From Mermis nigrescens (taxonomy: Eukaryota; Nematoda; Enoplea; Mermithida; Mermithidae), in the NCBI GenBank assembly GCA_036768485.1, contig JAVLUZ010000650.1:329161-393160 (forward strand): DNA of 64,000 nucleotides, read 5' to 3'. The position numbers and the translations under genes are program-made. Below are positions 1 to 11,768 of this stretch, piece by piece. The stretch's first letter is position 1; every line of letters starts with the position of its first letter. The notes under the pieces were generated by a model, which was not told the DNA's origin, did no database searches, and was given only the letters and a program-made list of their open reading frames with translations.

Positions 1-430
1 ATGTTTGGGTACTATAATATGATACAGTAGCGATTTTAGTGTGGTAAAAACAGAGTTGTTCGACTTTTGGTAGTGTATTTCAGCTAATTTATGGGTTTCT
101 AAGGGGAAAAATCACTAAGAATCGTCTTAAAACGGCGCGAAGCGCTAAAAATTTGACATTTTTCCTTTTGAAATGCAGTTTCTGCCATTATAAATATAAA
201 TAGAGCACAAAATCAGTCATTTCGACGCAAAGCGCCGCAAATTTCTGCGAATTTTAGACCTTTTTAGTAATTTTTGTCTCTCCAAAAATCTTCGTACATG
301 TACAAAAACGGTTCCGAAAAGTCTTTGCACATCGGGAAAAATATTTGCCGAATACAAAAAACCGTGGCGCGAAGTGCGGAAAATTTTGTGAGATTAAGAC
401 GGATAGACGTCAAGAAGCATGATGTACAGC
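1..430. repeat. Truncated copy of a dispersed hAT-related repeat
   Basis: This stretch resembles 29923-30280: the same ordered landmarks occur (GTACTATAATATG, TGTGGTAAAAACAGAG, a GTACATGTACAAA block, then a CGAATACAAAAA block near 350). The left end is cut by the window edge. Related blocks also lie inside the hAT copies near 4150-4560 and 52060-52420. No coding potential is seen. Confidence 0.55.
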
Positions 431-2490
431 TTGATTTACTGTATTTATAGCATTTGATGTGAAACATCAAAATTTTTAATTGAAAATAGAAGAAAACTAT
501 GCAAAAATAGCTGTTTCTGCTGCTAAAATTGTTTTAAAAGCTACATGAACAGAAAATGGCTTCCAGGTGGCCAAGAAATGTCATTAATAGGTATCATCTG
601 GCGCGTAGCGCCGAAATAAGTTGAAAAATTATGGTCACTGAGGGCCAAAAAATAATTGCGAATTGTATATCCATTCTTTATCTCGCCAAATATTTTTGGC
701 AAATGGAGGCGGCCCCTCGCCCCCTTAGGATTCGCCTCTGCTTTCAGCGCCAGCTACAAGAGTTCCATCGGAAGAGCTGTTCAGTTGCACTGAAATCAGT
801 TACGACCCTCTCAGAAACAGGCTACATGGCTAAAAAGCAGAACGATTGTTATTTTTAAAATATAATTTACGCGGAACAATACTAAGTTTTAGTCTGTAAA
901 CTTCTGGGTAATAATAGGTTGAATTGCTGCTCCATGTCTTCACTAAATTTTATGAAGTTCGATTTTTAACTCTAATTTTAAAAAACCAATAACTGACTCC
1001 GAAAAGATCGGTTCCGGTTCCGATTCTTAGAAAATCAAAAAATCGGTTCCGGTTCCGGTTCCTAGAATATCAAAAAATCGGTTCTCGGTTCCGGTTCCGG
1101 TTCCAAAAAAATGGTCGGTTCCAGCCAGTTCCGGTTCCGGTTAAACGGCACATCCCTAGTGTACATATGTACATGTATGTATAGGTACAATCTATAGTCT
1201 ATTTCACGAAACCTTGTGCACGGAAATCAATTTTCAGCAATTTAACGAGAAGCTACAAAAGTGGTTTCTAGGCAGCTTACTGTAATGCAATTTTGCACGG
1301 TAAAACTTCATATGTTTGTCAATCTCTGTTTACAGTATCGCGATTGCTGCTTCAGTTTGAAACGCTTTTGTAGTCAATTTACATCGTCCGAAAAATTGTT
1401 GTCCATGCACAAGGTTTCGGGAAATAGACTATAGAAAGATCATCGATATTCGCTCGATACATGCATCTGCCGGCAGCAGAATCGAACTGACACGTCAGAC
1501 TATTGGGATTGGCTGCTTTGCCCACTTTTGCATGTTCGTATTTGCGTGTACAGTAACCAAATTTAGTAGGTATGGAGGTACCTACTTACATAAGCATGTA
1601 TGTAGGGTATCTTAAATGCATACCTGGGCATGGGGTTCGGAGGGTATGCACCCCCCAAAAGGCAAAATACCCAACGAAAAATGGCAAAAACCCAGCTACA
1701 CCCCCCAGAATTTCATTTCAGTATCAAAGATCATAATGCAACCTGATATTCTATAGAATATACCTATTTGCTGTCGCATTAGTATAAAACACTTCTGTAG
1801 CCGCTTTAAACTTTTCAAAACACCCTCGATCAATGAAACACACTATAGTTGCGTAGGTACCTTTAAACGTACCTATTGTCCTGCTACATAGGTAGGTAAC
1901 CTCTACCTAGCTATTTTAAATCGCATATATACTGGCATGGCATTAGAATATTTATGCACACATGTACGTACATATGTATTTATGTAGGTACATATGTAGG
2001 ATTTTGCAATATGTAAGGCAAACCAACGACAATTAGAAATACCTACCATACAATTCAAACTACATAGGCATAAAAGATAGGATAAGCAATCTCTTTCAAA
2101 CAAAAAATAGCAACTGCGTATACTGTATATAACAGATAGCATCAGTATCATTCTTCAGAATCTTGATCACAATTTTGCTATGGCGCAGTGTGCACGCGTG
2201 AGTTTACCAACACAAAAGTACGGGGTTCGAAACCCACGGATGTGAAGCTTTTTAAGAATTTTAAATCTTGCAAATATTGGCCCCTAATGCAAGCGTTATT
2301 GGCCAATATTGGCCTCTAACAAAAAATTCGGGGCCAACATTGGCCAATAATCAGTGCCCCTATTCAGATATACTAAGCCTAAGCCTAAGTATAATAGAAG
2401 CAAAAACTTAGATTTTCATATATCTTATCAAGCAAAATCGAAAAACACATGAAAAAAATATGAAAATTTTTAAGGTTTCAAAATTTCGAA
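431..2490. other. Repeat-rich intergenic sequence, no gene seen
   Basis: No credible reading frame or exon was recognised. It holds the GGTTCC minisatellite (998-1142), several short GTACATATGTACATG-like stretches near 1150-1190 and 1960-2000, and a GGCGCGTAGCGCC stem-loop motif near 600. Confidence 0.5.
998..1142. repeat. GGTTCC hexamer minisatellite
   Basis: GGTTCC units occur in runs separated by TAGAAAATCAAAAAATC-like spacers, giving a degenerate two-level tandem repeat. It is direct sequence repetition with no coding content. Confidence 0.75.
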
Positions 2491-2766
2491 CAGGTTTTCA
2501 CGCCTTTTTCTCTTTTTCTCCTTCATTGCAATGCGATGCTTCCTTCCGTACTTTCTTTTTTTGAAGTTCGCACTTAGAATAGTTTATTGGCTGAATTACA
2601 TGGACAAGACATGTTACAACAAATACCAATACAACAATGCAAAGAATTTTTAAATGAGCAATTTTAGGGAAGAAATTGTCAATAAATGCAAAAAATAACG
2701 CGAAATAAGTGAGTTGGTATGTAAGTAAAGCCAAGGCGTACAGGCAGTGCACTTACATACGCCCCT
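2491..2766 (-). pseudogene. 3' end of a LINE (Jockey/CR1-type), separated from its ORF by a hAT insertion
   Basis: On the minus strand this piece continues the LINE fragment at 5275-5915 once the hAT element between them is removed. The two flanks share the 8-bp target duplication ACGCCCCT. The reading frame passes from the last reverse-transcriptase residues into this piece and stops after a few codons (stop near 2754). The rest is probably 3' UTR, including an AATAAA near 2590. Confidence 0.6.
2759..2766. repeat. 8-bp target site duplication of hAT copy 1 (left)
   Basis: ACGCCCCT here is repeated exactly at 5275-5282, immediately outside the inverted ends of the hAT element. One extra C at 2767 separates it from the CAGTG terminus. 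Confidence 0.8.
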
Positions 2767-5274
2767 CCAGTGATCGGACCGAGCCTCGGCCTCGGCCTTG
2801 GCCTCGGCAAGCCTCGGCGTTTTGGAGCCTCGGCCTCGGCGCCGAGGGCGAAGCTAAAAAGTGCCGAGGCGCCGAGGAAAATCAAATTTGAATAAGTTTA
2901 ATATGTCCGTTGAATATTAACTATTTAGAATGCATCTGCAGTACAAAGACTATTTTTTACCTATAGACTTTTCTTGTGGTTTTAGTCGCGTACCCAGTTA
3001 CACAAAAATACATACAGCAAAGTGCCAATTTATTATTCATGTGATGACTAAGTTTTAATTCTCATTCTTGCTACATGGATCGGAACACACATTCCCGAAG
3101 GGAGGGGTGAGGGGTGCAAGACTCAAGTCACTGTCAGACGATTTTTGGTGAAAACCTTTTGAATATTTTTGAACCTAATTTTTACTGTGGCAAAAGTGCA
3201 GCTAACTATTAAAATTTCCCGAAGTGATACAGTATTTTTGAATGTAAGCAAGAATAAATAGACAAACTGTCACTATAAAACATGCATGTAACAGCTCAAA
3301 ATTTTCGGGAGAGGCTCACGTGGCATACATCTAATGGCTAGAAGTTTCGGGTGGGGGATTAGCAACTCCGCAAATTTTCGCCAAAAATGGGGAGGGTGGG
3401 TCAAAATTTTCTGACGTTGGAGGGAAGGGTTGGGGAGAACGTCCAACCCTGGGTGGGTGGGGAATTCCCCAAAGCCCTTCCTGTTACATGTATGGCTTTC
3501 GGCCATTTTATAGGAGAGGGCGTACATGATTACGAATTTTCGGCCGAAAATCGCAAAAACGCACCTAAAAATGGCCAATAAATGCAGAGTTTTGCCAAAA
3601 TCAATTTCGGCTCGTGCATTTTTGGAGCCATTTTTATACAATGTTAAAATACTTTCTTGGACAAAGTGATATTAATTATATCGTTTTTCAAAAATTTTTA
3701 CAAAATTTCGAAAAATTTTCGGCGCTTAGCGCAAAATATCGCTAATATACTGTATTTAGATTGAAGCAGAGGCATTAAACACTCAAAAGTCCAATTTTTG
3801 TGTAATCTAGGCATCTTTATGCAGATTTAAATATCTTTTGTATCCATTTATACTGTTTTTAAAAATTTTTATGCAAAACAAGTACTATTTAATAACTCAG
3901 CACATTTAGCCGTTAAAAGATAAAATTGACTAATTTATCCTGATGTTGCATTGGATTTCTAAGCACAGTAGGGCTTGTTACAAGATTTAATTGGCATATT
4001 ACAATATCTGTAATATTTCTGACTTTGTAGTACAAGTTGTTTTAGCTTTCTCACTCAAGTTTTATGTGTAAATTTCATCAAAAGCTCATTAAAATTTCGG
4101 CGCTTCGCGCCAAATAATCTTATGAACTATATCCAGGCCGAATTATCACATTTAGGACCACGGTTTTTTGTATTCGGCAAAGATTTTTCATAATGTACAG
4201 AGACTTTTCAGGACTATCTTTGTACATGCACAAAGATTTTTGGAGAGACAAAAACTGTAAAAGGTACAAAATTCCTGAAAATTTTCGGCGCATCAGTAAT
4301 TGTCTGTCCTATATATCTTCAAAATAGTAGAATTTGCATTTAGAATGGAAAAAAATGTCAAATATTCAGAGACCCAGAAATTCGCTAAGATACGCTACCG
4401 AAGGACAAAAACCCCAGTTTTACCACACTAAATCGCTACTGTACCATACTATAATAGTACACAACAATTTGCATGTACAAAATGTTCAAAGACTTTTGGA
4501 TACCATTTTTGTACATGTAAAAAGGTATCTTGCACAAAAAAACACTGTTTAGGACTGCATGCCGGTTGCAGGTCACACACTGGCAGTATGTGAAAATGTG
4601 TATGTTTAAAAATATATCTATATAAAATATCTACAAAAATTTGTTCGCTCATACAAAGACACTATTTAATTTACTGGTCCCCCATTTTGGGATTTCACCC
4701 TTCCCTCAACTCTGGACCTTGGGAAACTATGATCGGAAAGTACAGTGCAGTTTCTGTCATATTACCTACCACACCAGAATTGGATGACTGAAAAAGCGTG
4801 TTTAAACATGCATTACTGCAAAAGCGAGCACAATAATGGCTACAGTTCTTTCTGGCTTTACTTAGCTTATTTCGTTTGTTCGTTTATTTCTTTGACACTG
4901 TTTTCTCATTTATGTATAGTAATAAAAGTTTTTAAGTGCTTGTTCAACCATATTTTTTAATAACTTTTCCAAGTCTTCAACTGCAACTTGTTAAAGTAAG
5001 TATGCTTTCATTCTGCTGACTTTATTCAATAAAATCCTTCACACATTTAATCTACTATTATTGAAAATGACATTCGATAAGATGTTCAATATTACGATTA
5101 TTCTCTAGCTCATGTGCATACAAAATTTTCTAAGAGCACTATTTATGGGTATAGGCATATAAGCTTGACCCTCGGCATTACCCTCGACCTCGGCCTCATC
5201 CAAGCAAGGGTTTTAAGGCGCCTCGGCCTCGGCCGAGGCCGAGGGTCCAAAAAGTACCCTCGGTCCGATCACTG
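2767..5274 (-). mobile_element. Non-autonomous hAT element, copy 1
   Basis: The ends are inverted (CAGTGATCGGACCGAG on the left, its complement ending CCGATCACTG on the right) and are flanked by the 8-bp duplication ACGCCCCT. CAG termini with 8-bp duplications are the hallmark of the hAT superfamily. Inside each terminus are GC-rich CCTCGG repeats. The interior matches the elements at 51311-53682 and 60529-62903 in opposite orientation. For example the GTCCAGAGTTGAGG block appears reversed near 4690-4720. No transposase reading frame is seen, so it is non-autonomous. Short frames inside it are not credible genes. Confidence 0.88.
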
Positions 5275-5915
5275 ACGCCCCTTAAGAAATTCTAATAAAT
5301 TAAGCTTTGAAACCAAAACCCTAAACTGTTTAAAATTTCTGCAGTCAACAATACATTGTGGCAATGTATTCCAAATTCTAGCCACCCTGTTTGCAAAATC
5401 GTTCTTTCTACAATCCAAATGAGATTTTCTAATATACAACTTTATGTCGTTATTTGACCTAGTGCCCCTGTTAGGTGCAGATTCGAAAAAATCTGAAACA
5501 GAAAGCAACTGTCCCTTAATTATCCTAAAAGCAAAAGTAAGGTCAAAATAGATACGCCGTGTTTCGAGTCTTTCAAGATCTAACAAATTCAATCGTTCAC
5601 TATAAGACAAATCCTGCTGTTGATGCCGCCAAAGTATTCGTTTTGTAAATTTACGTTGAACATTTTCAATTTGGTTGATGTCTTTTATCAGGTAAGGATT
5701 CCACACCACCGGACTATACTCTAGTATCGGTCTTACATAAACTTTAAATGCTTTCACGATCAAATCAATATTTCTGGAAATAAAAGTTTTTGTATCAAAG
5801 AAGCAACTCTGGAAGCTTTGGATGCAATATTCACACAATGAATGCTAGAGGACAGGTCATTACTAACAAAAACTCCTAAAGCCTTGATAGAAGCTTCTGC
5901 ATTAGCTAGATCTTT
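5275..5915 (-). pseudogene. Non-LTR retrotransposon reverse transcriptase fragment (C-terminal part)
   Basis: The minus-strand frame reads through the C-terminal region that follows the RT catalytic core in Jockey/CR1-type elements: an N-terminal LGVFVSNDLSSS block, then YVRPILEYSPVVWNPY, an IENVQRKFTKRI block and LLDLERLETRR. These are typical of the thumb/connection region of invertebrate non-LTR RTs. The catalytic YADD box is not present, so the fragment is 5'-truncated. A frame change near 5775-5785 separates the first ~45 codons from the rest. The 3' end is interrupted by the hAT element ending at 5274. This is a dead copy. Confidence 0.8.
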
Positions 5916-6054
5916 AAGAAAAATTTATTTCTGACAAATGTGTGAGTCCTTGGATCGTGCCGTTTAATCGTCCCACCCAACACTCAAATCGAGAGTTGCC
6001 TGCAACTTTGCAAGTATGGCTCAGATTTTCACCAAACTTTTTTGGCTAAAGTTT
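5916..6054. repeat. Dispersed repeat shared with the tandem units
   Basis: About 100 bases here (CACATTTGTC-like start, then ATCGAGAGTTGCCTGCAACTTTGC) are the reverse complement of segments near 50870-50985 and 60040-60145. The function is unknown. Confidence 0.6.
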
Positions 6055-6335
6055 CTAATATGGTTTTGTCTCCGATTTTCCTAAAATAATTTTTTCTGAT
6101 AGATTCGAGGACGCTGAGTCCAGAAATGAAAAGCGTTAAGGGGGCTGACGAGTATTTGTGGAGATAGAGCCCTTCAAACTTGCAAAAAACGTGATTATTT
6201 CGATGTTCTTAGGGCTCTATCTCCACAAATATTCGTCAGCCCCCTAAACGCTTTTGTTTTCTGGACTCAGCGTTGTCGAATCTATCAGAAAAAATTATTT
6301 TTAGGAGAATCGGTGACAAAAAAATTTTAAAAAAA
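6055..6335. mobile_element. Foldback (palindromic) element, copy A
   Basis: The left arm (TTTTTTCTGATAGATTCGAGG, CTGAGTCCAGAAA, GGGGGCTGACGAGTATTTG, TGGAGATAGAGCCCT) is followed after a short spacer by its reverse complement. The result is a near-perfect hairpin with ~130-bp arms. No coding capacity is seen. It is directly followed by a second copy. Confidence 0.8.
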
Positions 6336-6344
6336 TTATGCAAA

Positions 6345-7352
6345 AAAAGGCTAAAGTTTCTAATATGGTTTTGTCTCCGATTTTCCTAAAAATAATTTTT
6401 TCTGATAGATTCGAGGACGCTGAGTCCAGAAATGAAAAGTGTTAAGGGGGCTGACGAATATTTGTGGAGATAGAGCCCTTCAAACTTGCAAAAAACGTGA
6501 TTATTTTGATGTTCTTAGGGCTCTATCTCCACAAATATTCGTCAGCCCCCGAAACTCTTTTGTTTTCTGGACTCAGCGTTGTCGAATCTATCAGAAAAAA
6601 TTATTTTTAGGAGAATCGGGCAAAAATTTTTTGAAAAAAATTATGCAAAAAAATTATGCTAAACCCCATTTTTAACATTTCTACATTACAGTTCTGACGT
6701 TAAAAAAGCGTAAAAACACTGTTTTCGGAAAATTGAGAAAAAACCATATTAGATAAAATTTGGTGATTAGATCCATGCGAGCTAAATTTTTGGCAAATAG
6801 ATACTTGGGTGCCAGCATGATGGTCTAAGCCTGCAGACAATTGGAGCAAAAATTGCGGAGCGAGCGAAGCGAGCGGAGCAATTTTTGCCCCAATTGTGCC
6901 TTAGGCTTAGACCATCAGCTGACACCAATTTGATATGCACGGCGGCAAGTCTAAAATAATAACCGTGATGAATCGATTACACCCTGCTTCAGCTTTTTTA
7001 ACGTCAGAACTGTAATGTAGAAATGTTAAAAATTGGGTTTAGCATAATTTTTTTTCTTCTTTTGCATAATTTTTTTCAAAAAATTTTTTTGTCACCGATT
7101 CTCCCAAAAACAATTTTTTCTGATAGATTCGAGGACGCTGAGTCCAGAAAAACAAAGCGTTTAGGCGGTTGACGAATATTTGTGGAGATGGAGCCCTTAG
7201 AACATTGAAATAATCACGTTTTTTGCGAGTTTGAAGGGCTCTATCTCCACAAATATCCGTTAGCCCCCAAACGCTTTTTTCTGAACTCAGCGTCTTCGAA
7301 TCTATCAGAAAAAGTATTTTAAGAGAATCGGAGACAAAACCATATTAGCAAA
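6345..7352. mobile_element. Nested palindrome built from two further foldback copies
   Basis: A second foldback copy (6345-6640) and a third (7080-7352) lie as outer arms of a larger inverted repeat. The sequence ATTTCTACATTACAGTTCTG near 6678 is mirrored near 7010. The centre (6812-6922) holds a third inner palindrome around GCAAAAATTGC...GCAATTTTTGC with GATGGTCTAAGCC arms. This gives palindromes at three nested scales. Confidence 0.75.
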
Positions 7353-8753
7353 AAATTCCAATTTTTTTCCGCGCTTCAATTTATCATGTTCTACCAGTTG
7401 ACAAAAAAATTTTGGCATGCCGTATTCGTTTTGCTCCCTTTTCTTAAAGTACCAACTACCATATTCTTAAGTTTAGCCAAAAAAATTTTCCATTTCCCAA
7501 AATTTAGGTTGACAAATAGATCAAAAAGTGAAAAAAATGGGGGTTCCAACCAAGCCCGTCCGTGGTGTCCTGTGATCACCGAATTTAAATACAGTACTCA
7601 TCTCCCGTTAAATAATGCTCTAAGCAGAATCACTTTTTATAAATCGAGTCATTTTGTTCATGAAGGTAATCCATTATAAACTTTTCAATTGAGCGGTTAC
7701 TTTTTATTATTTTTATTATTATTGTGACTCGCTTGTCGCCTTACGCTTTTACGTCTTTCGCTTTACTGACTATATATACGTCTTCATTACACTTTGCAGC
7801 CAATTATGTACAGTCATATTTCGTCATTATGATTTAGGCAACACGTAACAAGCAGATTTTAACAAATTCGTGGGCGCAATGTTTTAAGGTCGATGATTAT
7901 GTGCTTATCCATGTATTGTCTGCATATTTCATGGAACCTTGTGCATGAAAATCCAGTTTCAACGCTCAGCTTTAGCGTCGTTATCGTTAGTGAAAGAAAT
8001 GTCGTTTTCGTTACATTTTTCCAAAAAAATAACGTTTCGTTAATGAAAACGACGACCTCAAAAAATATCGTTAAGAATATCAATGTCGTTTTTAAATTAC
8101 CTATTTAGCATTTTTCGTGCTTACATGTTTTTATCGTTGTTCTTTAGCCTGTTTCGAAATTCTTGAGACTTTTTACAGTAATGCGATTCGAAAGGCATCA
8201 ACAATTCAATTAATCAGAGTAAAGCGAAAGAAGAGATGGCTTCCTTACCAATCAATCACGTTGTGGACAAATGAATCATATTTGGAACAACGCGTTTTTC
8301 CCGCAATGGTCTACGTTTTTCCGCAATGTATAGTCTGTTTCATTTAACTTTACGGTTTTCTTTTAAATTTTTCCGCAAGAATCAGGCTACAAAAGTGCTT
8401 TAAAATGTTGATGCAGTAATGCGGCTTAGCAATGGCATACATCTCAATATGACACATTATACTATAGAATATCATATTTACCGTATAGTTCAAAACACTT
8501 TTGTATTCACTTTAAATTTTTTCAAAAACTTCAAAGCTAAATGAAATAGACTATAGCCTTAAGACCATACCTGGGCAGCAGCCGAATTCTGAGGAAAGTA
8601 AAATCAGAAAAGATCCCAAGCGCCAAAAAATTCAATTCAAAGGGTTATTGATCTTTGCGGTAGGTTTTTCAGATTCAGGGAGGAATAAGACATAATGTTT
8701 TTGGAAGGAAGGGGGAATTTGACCAGCATGTACAGCATGGGAATTCTGGGGGA
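7353..8753. other. Intergenic sequence, no gene seen
   Basis: No supported gene. It contains short A/T runs and fragments resembling other dispersed repeats: the CATGGGAATTCTGGGGG block just before the gap also occurs near 13050, 46705 and 55845. Confidence 0.45.
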
Positions 8754-8853
8754 NNNNNNNNNNNNNNNNNNNNNNNNNNNNNNNNNNNNNNNNNNNNNNN
8801 NNNNNNNNNNNNNNNNNNNNNNNNNNNNNNNNNNNNNNNNNNNNNNNNNNNNN
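8754..8853. other. Assembly gap (100 N)
   Basis: Exactly 100 undetermined bases, the usual placeholder for a gap of unknown size. The two sides may not be as close as drawn. Confidence 0.99.
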
Positions 8854-9082
8854 TAATGACTAGCAAATGGGGCGCTTCGCTGCCCCATCTGCTAGAGTGT
8901 TTGTAAACAAATAATATCTTAACCTGCAATTAGTATAAAAATTGAATGACTCTGCAATGGATCAGCGAGCGGTTTTCATATTTTTTATATCTAGCTGAGC
9001 TGCCCGGCGTTGCCCTGGCTGAACTTAGGCCTGATAGCTGTATGGGATTGAGATGTCTCTTGTATTTTTTTATTTTTCGGGA

Positions 9083-9455
9083 CTTTTGATGTTTTTGGAA
9101 TATTTCTAAAAAATTGTTGGTAAAAACATATCGTATTTTTTAAATTTTTTAAAACTGTCTTTTGTCAACCATTTCTTTGATTAAATCCATATTTCTGACG
9201 TTATAGAATGGTTCTGAGAATTCTTTATCCTAAATCATATTTTTGATGTTCTGGGATGTTCTGGAAATTATACCATTAGATGGTTTGGGATTTTTAAAAA
9301 TTTTGTTTGATCATAAGCATATTTTTAACGTTTTGAAATATCAAAAAAACTTTTTTGGTCCAAAACCATACTTTTGATGTTTTTGGAGGTTTGAAAATTT
9401 TTTTGGTCAAAACCATATTTTTGATGTTTTGGGGTGTTTGAAAATTTTTTTGGTG
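9083..9455. repeat. Degenerate ~55-60-bp tandem repeat
   Basis: Repeated variants of an ATTTTTGATGTTTTGGAATGTT unit separated by TTTTTTGGTCAAAACCAT-like spacers, at least six times. Copies are degenerate. Confidence 0.6.
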
Positions 9456-9458
9456 GGT

Positions 9459-9592
9459 ATGTTATATCACGTCCTATCTTATAGCATGGGGCATGTTATA
9501 TCACGTCCTATTGTATAGCATGGGGTATTTTACATCACGTCCTATTGTATAGCATTTAGTATGTTGTATCACGTCCTATCTTATAGCGTCGG
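9459..9592. repeat. Tandem repeat, four copies of a ~41-bp unit
   Basis: The core ATCACGTCCTAT followed by TTATAGCAT or GTATAGCAT and then GGGGTATGT occurs four times in succession. Confidence 0.8.
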
Positions 9593-10509
9593 GTTCAACT
9601 TTGTACAATGTTCAACTTTGCCCTCATTGTAAACAAATGCAAAAAGTTGCATAATAAATTAGCCGCTAGAAGCAAAAACATTTGGATTTGTATTTTCGAA
9701 AGCCGCATGTTTGCTTCTTTCTTTCGAAAGCCGCATGTTTGCTGCTTTCGATTGCTTCGCATTAAATTTCACGCGCGCTGGTTTACAAGGTCAAAAATTT
9801 TGACTTGGTGCAAGCTCTTTTTCAGTGATTAATCATGTTTATAAGTACCCGTACGTGATTTCGTTTCAGCCCGTCTCATACATGTTTTATGATGCCGGAT
9901 CGTATATTTAAAGTAGCGAATATGGAATCAGCGGTCCCAGAAACCCCAAAAGCCAAATTTTGGTTGCAACAGTCAATCTGTGCTTCTGCAAAAAGACAAA
10001 AACCTAAATTTTACGCTATGCATAGAGTTTCTTTGGGCTCCCGTATCTCAGAAACCAATCCGTGAATTCTCTTCAAATTCTACAGTAAGGTCAGTCATAA
10101 GATATCCAATAATTGGTGAAAACTTTGAAAAAATTTATCCGCTGCGATTTGAGATATTTGATAAAATACACTTGTGAATCACGTTTTTCTTATGGCATCA
10201 CATCAATTTACACTGTAGTGTAAAGTGGTTTACACCAGTCGATAGCGCATAAAAAGTTGATCTAGAGTGGCTTTAAAATTTTACCCTGCGGCAATTGCAT
10301 AAGCGGCTAGAGCTACGAAAACCTTTTACATAAAGCCGTAGTTTCCGGGTTTCAGGAGTCCGATCGAGCCATTTTAATCAGAAAATTGTAATTAGCGCTC
10401 GAGAATCCCCATTGAGTGAAAATATAAGTATCACAAAATTATCCAGTAAAAACTTTTTTGCCTCACAGACACACACACACTTACACACAACTCGAAATTA
10501 ATATTATAG

Positions 10510-10552
10510 ATTGATAAAAACCGCAACACTTTTCACGATTTTAATGCTTAGC
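10510..10552 (+). pseudogene. Polinton major capsid protein, last codons only
   Basis: Fourteen codons ending in TAG encode the same C-terminus (an IDKNRNTFHD block) as the complete capsid gene at 35213-36505. They sit directly upstream of a protease gene, as in the complete element. An in-frame TAG precedes them and upstream sequence is unrelated repeat, so the element is 5'-truncated here. Confidence 0.75.
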
Positions 10553-10553
10553 A

Positions 10554-10976
10554 ATGAACACACTTGAAGTACTACACATTGTAGAAGCAGATCCTGCTGT
10601 GAATAAAATTTTGCTAGGCGTCTTCCCTATTGATCGCCTTCCGCCTATACCCCGCTTCCCCGCTGCGGTAATAGCCAATTTGGATTTCAGCAATGAACCA
10701 AGGTCACACTGGGTGGCCATGTACTTTAATCGTAGATCGCATTGTGATTTTTTTGACAGTTATGGTCAGAAACCCCTTGTTGAGCTCAAAGAATATATTG
10801 AGAAAAATGCAACATCGTACACGTACAATAATATGAGGGTTCAGGGTCTTTTCTCTACATCATGCGGCCATATGTGCATCTATTTTCTGCATTTTTGAGC
10901 AAAAGGAGTTTCGTTCAAAAGAGTTGTTAAGTCTATGCAAACACCAAAAATCTATAAATACTTGGAGAAAATGTGA
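10554..10976 (+). pseudogene. Adenain-like maturation protease of a decayed Polinton
   Basis: The product resembles the adenovirus-type cysteine protease that Polintons use to mature capsid proteins. Visible are a GVFPIDRLPP block, the catalytic His in SHWVAMYF, the acidic residue in DFFDSYG and the catalytic Cys in the TSCGHMC motif, all in one frame. A TGA at 10896-10898 interrupts the frame soon after the Cys. The homologous remainder continues in the same frame to a TGA at 10974-10976. The order capsid-protease-penton matches the complete element at 33327-42512, with clear divergence between the two. The nonsense codon and truncated surroundings make it a remnant. Confidence 0.8.
10953..10960 (+). 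promoter_or_regulatory. TATAAATA box upstream of the penton remnant
   Basis: TATAAATA lies inside the last protease codons and 31 bp before the penton ATG at 10991. The complete element has the same box at the equivalent place (34808-34815). Confidence 0.65.
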
Positions 10977-10990
10977 AAAAAACAACAAAC

Positions 10991-11768
10991 ATGGATCCTA
11001 AACAGTTTTACATGACGCTTCTGAGCGATTCTCAAGAATCAAATACCGCCTCTACCTTCATTACAAAGCTGCCTAGACACATAATGCTCAATGGGGATTG
11101 GGAAGTAGGGCTAGCCGAAATAATCTATGCAAACACTTGGAATAATATATCCGAAGATCAGAACATGATTCAATATTATGATTTTAAAAATAATGTCCGA
11201 ATAAAAATGCTTATTCCTCGCGCCAGATACTTGAATATACACGATCTTGTGAAAACAATTACTGAGGGAATAAAAATGGTCAGCACGAATTGAAAAATTT
11301 GACTATACTCAACATATAAGCTTACAATATGATGATAGTAAAAAATGCTGTCATCTAAAACTCAACACTGAACGTATTCAGAGCCTAAAATTAACCAAAC
11401 ATTAAATGTACATGCTGGGATTTCTAGAAGACCAACTCTCAAGCATAAATTATAAGATAGCGCAAGAATTGACAATAGCTGCCCACCATTCTCCCGATAT
11501 GCTAGGCGGAATGCACAATTTTTATGTATATTGTGATATAGTCGAACCTCAAATCGTTGGTAATGTTTTTGCCCCGCTTCTGCAGGTGATAAATATCGGA
11601 GGAACCTATATGGATATAATAAACCACGCCTATATTAGTCCACACTATATACCAGTGCTCACAAAATCATTTAATACTATTGAAATTAATGTTAAAACCG
11701 ACCAAGATATGCCAGTTCCTTTCGAGTTTGGCAAAACTATCGTTAAAATGCATTTCAAGCGTGTCTAG
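10991..11768 (+). pseudogene. Penton-like minor capsid protein of a decayed Polinton
   Basis: Homologous over its length to the minor capsid protein at 34004-34783: the start block DPKQFYMTLLSD, LPRHIMLNGDWEVGLAEIIY, the middle HSPDMLGGMHNFYVYCDIV and the C-terminal VPFEFGKTIVKMHF. The frame is broken near 11280 by a one-base shift. A TAA at 11404-11406 stands where the relative has a Leu codon. At least two lesions and loss of the neighbouring element genes show it is dead. Confidence 0.85.

Larger units (their letters stand above)
8985..10509. repeat. Composite dispersed repeat ending next to the decayed Polinton
   Basis: It begins around AGCTGAGCTGCCCGGCGTTGC and ends with a CACACACACACTTACACACA tract followed by AATTAATATTATAG. 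I recall similar end motifs from repeats scattered in arthropod genomes, but cannot name a family. Two minisatellites lie inside. It abuts the 3' end of the Polinton capsid gene fragment. No gene is recognised inside. Confidence 0.4.

Noticed and set aside
2679..2891. Pro/Arg-rich frames over the hAT end
   Set aside because: They are produced by the CCTCGG repeats at the element terminus.
8637..8929. Frames spanning the N gap
   Set aside because: The middle is undetermined sequence; no inference possible.
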